DNA of 64,000 nt. Source: Trichaptum fuscoviolaceum. Lineage: Eukaryota > Basidiomycota > Agaricomycetes > Hymenochaetales > Trichaptaceae. The notes beneath the pieces are model-generated. The model saw only the letters and a program-made list of their open reading frames with translations, made no database searches and was not told where the DNA came from. The translations under genes and the position numbers were made by a program. Of this stretch, positions 60,292 through 64,000 are shown one piece after another; positions within the stretch are counted from its first letter, which is position 1; every line of letters starts with the position of its first letter. Location: the NCBI GenBank assembly GCA_910574455.1, contig CAJSYZ010000007.1, forward strand, positions 1,240,001 to 1,304,000. The letters run 5' to 3'.

Positions 60292-61388
60292 ATGGCATTC
60301 ACACAACCATTCCCTCTGAATACTCCAGGAGCGATTCAACCGAAACCACAGACAATCGAACCAGACCTGAACGTTCGACTCATGTCCCGATTACCGTGAT
60401 CAGATTCCGAAGATAATCGAGGACTTCAGAAGTGGTGATCTTGTCTGTGGAGGATGTGGATTGGTATTGGGCGACAGGATTGTCGATACGCGCAGTGAAT
60501 GGCGTGTAAGTGAAATCTGGCTTGCCATTTCTCTAACAAATGAAGACTCGGTCCCTATTAGACCTTCGCAAATGAAGAAGGAGACAATCCGTCGCGTGTC
60601 GGTGCTGCCTCAGACTCTCTGGGATGGAATGGAGCAGCTCGATACGGTCATCGGCTTCCGCGATGGTGGGTCGGGCGTAGCCCGCAAGCTACAACATGCT
60701 GCTGCCTGTGGAAAGGGCGTCGCAATCGTAGCGAAACCTCATGAAGGCCTTTGGTGATATCTCAAGCTGGTGTGATCGACTTTCGCTCCCGAAGACGATC
60801 AGCGACATTGCAAAACAGCTGTACAAGCGTGCATACGAAGAGAGCCTGCTGAGGATGAAGAACCTCGATGCAGTCATCGGGGCCTGCATTTTCGTCGCGT
60901 GTCGGCAGGCGCATGTTCCTCGGACGTTCGGCGAGATTAGCAAGCTGACCCGGGTCTCAAAGACGTCGCTTGGACAGTGCTACAAGGCACTCGAGCAGGC
61001 CTTCAACCTTTCGCCGGGAGCGCATGATGGAAACTCATCTGGCAGCCCGTCGCGAGCCACAGGCGCCGAGGACCTGTTGGTCCGCTTCTGCAACCATTTG
61101 GATCTACCCCACCATTTCCAGGCCATCTGTGGTGATGTGATCAGGCCTGCCCGTGACCAGTCCATTGGTGACGGTCGTAGCCCCGTTTCGGTTGCTGGGG
61201 GCGCAATCGACTTTACATGCCACCTTCTCGCGAAGGATATCAGTCAAGTTGCGGGTTTCAGTGAGAGTACGCTCAAGTTAATGTACCGGATATATTTTGG
61301 CTACAAGGAAAGGCTCATAAAGAAGAAATGGGTCGAATCCGGAAAGGCGAAGGTGGAAAACCTTCCAGATGAGAGATTGTGTTTATGA
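60292..61388 (+). pseudogene. TFIIB (Sua7) pseudogene
   Basis: The frame opens with MAFTQPFPLNTPGAIQPKPQ and DLNVRLM, then loses register exactly at the first zinc-ribbon cysteine (about 60390). The rest of the ribbon follows in another frame ([20 protein letters not shown]). An intron at about 60506-60561 (GTAAGT...TTAG) is still spliceable. A shift after RVGAASDSL, another shift near 60716 and an in-frame TAG at about 60733 break the linker. From [10 protein letters not shown] onward (60744-61388) both cyclin repeats are open: NLDAVIGACIFVACRQAHVP and DLLVRFCNHLDLPHH, then AGGAIDFTCHLLAKDIS. TFIIB is essential, so a functional copy must exist elsewhere. Confidence 0.85.
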
Positions 61389-61749
61389 TTCTCATCCTTC
61401 GGTTTCTCGCTTGTATGTTCTTTCACTTTTCCACTGTCCATTGAGACAATAGCATTCATAATAGAACAATACATTGGTTTCCCAAGAGAACGCAGACCAG
61501 AGTTCAAACATATCATAAGCTTGCGCATTCATTGAACAGGAGTCTGGGAGGTAAATTCTCGTCATCTATTACAGTCTCTGAGGCTCATATATTTCCATAC
61601 TATTCCCAGGATCGCTGATTTAACTGCTCATCTTCCTCCGAAGACACTCTCCGGAATCGTTTACTCTCTGCGGACTCCTTCGCGCGAACGAGTTTACTCT
61701 CCTCACGCCGTTTTGTAACAAGGAATGTGCAGTTCTATTCTATCCGGAA
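61389..61749. other. Spacer between two relics
   Basis: About 360 bp between the TFIIB and hydrolase relics. No feature seen. Confidence 0.4.
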
Positions 61750-62172
61750 GCCAGTGGAGTAGAGGTACATGCGGCTGCTCTAATGATTCTCAGACGGGAT
61801 ATTCGGCCTTCAATCGAAGGTAGGCACTGCATCGGAGACTGACTTGAAGGAGAGGCGATTGCGCCGCTAGAACGGTCAAAGTGCCTGGCTGGGATACACT
61901 GCATATCAGACAGGCCATCATCGCATCGGTGTTGCATCACGAGAGCAAGGTAATAGAGCACCAAATGCTCTTGGTCAGGTTCTTGTTGTGCAGTCAACCC
62001 AGGACCGTGACCTCTCGTGGATACGCAAGCAGTGGTCTCGGAGGCATAGAAGGTTTTCACAAATCTGTAAATCGCTTTGATGGACGGTACTAACCACGCA
62101 CCATTCCACGAAAATCAGGAGGAAGTGATGAAGCATGTTGGCGTGGTCGCTAATGCGGTCTGGAATCGAGTA
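61750..62172 (+). pseudogene. Broken copy of the neighbouring alpha/beta-hydrolase (C-terminal half)
   Basis: On the plus strand the C-terminal half of the 55451-56581 hydrolase can be followed. EVHAAALM is followed after a one-base shift by FSDGIFGLQSKV. Then come ASETDLKERRLRR, a stop, and QSAWLGYTAYQTGHHR. The catalytic-His region DGTNHAPFHENQEEVMKHVG lies in yet another frame at about 62080-62140. Frameshifts and stops rule out function. The N-terminal half with the nucleophile was not found. Orientation is inverted relative to the intact gene. Confidence 0.75.
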
Positions 62173-63044
62173 TGCTCAAAGAATAATACGCATTCTTGTC
62201 ACCCACTGATTAAGCTGTATAGGTATCTGCGAGCGGTGCATAAGCTTGGCTTTGTAGAATTAGAAGATATATATTCTAGATGGCTACGTCCATTAGCTCA
62301 AACATGAGTTGACATAGGTCTATCATGGAGCTTTGTTGAGCGTCAATGCAAGGATTGTGCAACAGGATGGTGACGAACAAACGGATGAAGATAAAACAAC
62401 TCGATGAGTGCAATGGTGTAGCAGAAGAAGTCACATTAAGCAGAGTCTGAATCTAAGGCCATTCCGTTGGTGAGCGCTTCTCAGTCTCGTTCTGTCGCGG
62501 AATGATTGACTCATATTCCTTGAATCTCGGCGCCCAGAGCCTACGAGACTTTTCCGCAGGTGTTTCGAGTTACGCGGTGCGTTTCGCAACCGGTACAGTG
62601 ACGTACTCGATGTCCATATACTCACTGAAGGGAGTTGAGGAGTCGTAGGATGGTGCATTCACTAATAACTCACCCATATCTCTCTATGCTGACCCGACTG
62701 TCGAGAGAATGATCGCAGGAACCAGAGCAGAGGCCAGGAGCGCAGTGGGAAAAGAGCAGTTCGTGTGAGTTCCAGTTTGGTAGACTGGCGTAGACGTCAG
62801 AGGCCCGGCTCTCTCCTAATGATTCGGATCGGAGAGCATATTGATAAATGCAATAGCGCCAAACGCTGACGACTGGCATAGCTGGCATCAGACTTGTAAC
62901 AGCACAGCACAGAAATAAACTCACCGAAGACCAGCTCATCCACGTCGCAGTCTTTGGGTGCACTCAGTTGCAGAGATCGCTTCGACTGATGGACAGCGTG
63001 TGTCAGCTTTCGTTTGCGTACGTGATAGAAAGCGCAGCCATCAG
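62173..63044. other. Region downstream of the unknown gene, copy B
   Basis: About 870 bp. From 62757 it is the 3' flank shared with segmental copy A. The frame at 62797-63048 (minus; FYHVRKRKLTHAVHQSKR) is conserved in copy A (54760-54999; FYHRHNKKLTHAVHRSKR) but lies after the predicted stop. It may be a missed exon. Confidence 0.35.
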
Positions 63045-63358
63045 TCATCCGATCGAGTCTCCACCTGCATCATCAATGACGTCAGCAGCACAGCTAGGCA
63101 AAATCTATGACTTATTACGTGATTGGCTGCTCACAGACTACGTCGAAGTCATCTTGATTGCGGTCAACCAACCAATGCCGTGACTGATACTCGTACAGAG
63201 CAGACTTGATCGCCGCGGAGTTTCCCACTCGTCGGAAAGCGTTCTCCTGTTCTTCTCCGGGAACGAGCACGCCAAAGTCGCCTGGTTCGATGTCGACGGA
63301 ATAGTCAGCCCATGCCCGCCGAGTTTCCGGCATGAAGTATTGCTGTGGCTTCTCATAT
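62757..63358 (+). repeat. Segmental duplication, copy B
   Basis: Partner of 54721-55290, same orientation, about 8 kb away. It retains an intact reading frame through the region where copy A has a deletion, so B is the better-preserved copy. Confidence 0.75.
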
Positions 63359-63760
63359 CCGGTAGGCGTTATTCGAAGCTGAAGCCTAAGACTGTCCAGA
63401 ATTGCCCATTTGTCGAGTTGTTCGCCATCGAGTACCTCCGTGAGCGTAGCGTGTGTGGGAATGTCGTCAAGATCCGCAAAATAACATCGCAAAGAAGCTT
63501 CGTTCGTGCCCTAATTAGTTGAATGTCAGATAACGAGCTGCCGCAAATCTGATCGTGTACATATGTTGGAAACAAACTGTTATATACACTATTCCGGACA
63601 CCACCACCGAACTTGGCTAAAGATTGAAGTGGGGGAGTAACAACGACTTGCCCGTAACCACGGACAGTATACTTCGTGATCTGCTCGCAAACCATTTTGA
63701 GCGAAATAGACATATCGAGAAGAAGCATTGTGTACCCTAGCGAGCTGAGCGGCCTCATCC
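63045..63760 (-). CDS. Unrecognised gene, copy B (3' part; 5' end not resolved)
   Basis: Minus-strand exons readable from the 3' end: 63045-63064, 63135-63510 and 63588 to about 63758, with phases closing. The C-terminal about 180 residues include KMVCEQITKYTVRGYGQVVV, then FADLDDIPTHATLTEVLDG, GYEKPQQYFMPETRRAWADY, IEPGDFGVLVPGE and HWLVDRNQDDFDVVCGGDSIG-stop. The splice donor and the tiny last exon are conserved in copy A, which supports the model. More exons probably lie at 63790-64000 and beyond the window. I recognise no domain. It pairs with a hydrolase copy in both places where it occurs, so the two genes may have been neighbours ancestrally. Confidence 0.45.
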
Positions 63761-64000
63761 TCATCGTAATTCAGCATCACCTGCATATGTCTTATTGCCG
63801 ACTATAGCACATTGAGCAGGAGCGACGGACTTCAAAACATCACTCACAATAGCATCATTAATCTGTTTATCATCCAAATCTCAACCATTTGTTTCGCTCA
63901 GTTGAAGAATATACTCACAAAATCAGTCAGCGTGTTGGCCAAAGAAAAGACATCATGCGTTCTAGAAATCTCCAAAACATATGCGGCTAAGCTGCGTATT

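Overview
The window is nuclear DNA of a basidiomycete fungus, most likely an Agaricomycete. Genes are split by many short GT-AG introns (mostly 47-60 nt, one GC-AG), several with CTAAT/CTGAC-like branch points. The proteins are also typical of mushroom genomes: a GT90/CAP10 glycosyltransferase, a FunK1-type kinase lobe, Kre9-like secreted proteins, BTB proteins and a pectinesterase. Exon borders were placed by hand from splice signals, reading phase and recalled family motifs. No alignment was run.

Left part (1-20 kb). A partial gene with an acidic 18-bp minisatellite is followed by a Kre9-like secreted protein, a BTB protein, a small MIT-domain protein and a 10-exon pectinesterase. A gene-poor stretch of about 6.7 kb comes next, then a large RRM + YTH (m6A-reader type) gene.

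Middle part (20-53 kb). This is dense and mostly housekeeping: a small conserved protein, a G-patch protein, a FunK1 C-lobe protein, a second Kre9-like protein, a von Willebrand A protein, the mitochondrial Rho GTPase Gem1/Miro (14 exons) divergent from the eIF2-alpha kinase Gcn2 (24 exons), a UBL-like/zinc-ribbon protein, a GT90 glycosyltransferase, a C2H2 protein, a CoA-binding protein, two uncharacterised proteins (one with DAFIAMYDSSQSS repeats) and a SNIP1/Pml1-type FHA protein. The GT90 and C2H2 genes are much richer in G+C than the rest.

Right part (53-64 kb). An intron-containing tRNA-Glu(UUC) is followed by a repeat-rich, decayed zone. One MITE-like element (TIRs starting CAGTC, TA target duplication) sits inside the left terminal repeat of another (TIRs starting CAGCC, TA duplication). 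Further on are two more inverted-repeat elements; broken copies of septin, TFIIB and alpha/beta-hydrolase genes; and a segmental duplication of an unrecognised gene. One alpha/beta-hydrolase with an 11-nt microexon looks intact. No CRISPR array, rRNA, virus or toxin gene was seen. The most unusual structures are the nested MITEs, the cluster of pseudogene copies, the repeat-motif protein and the interrupted YTH domain.
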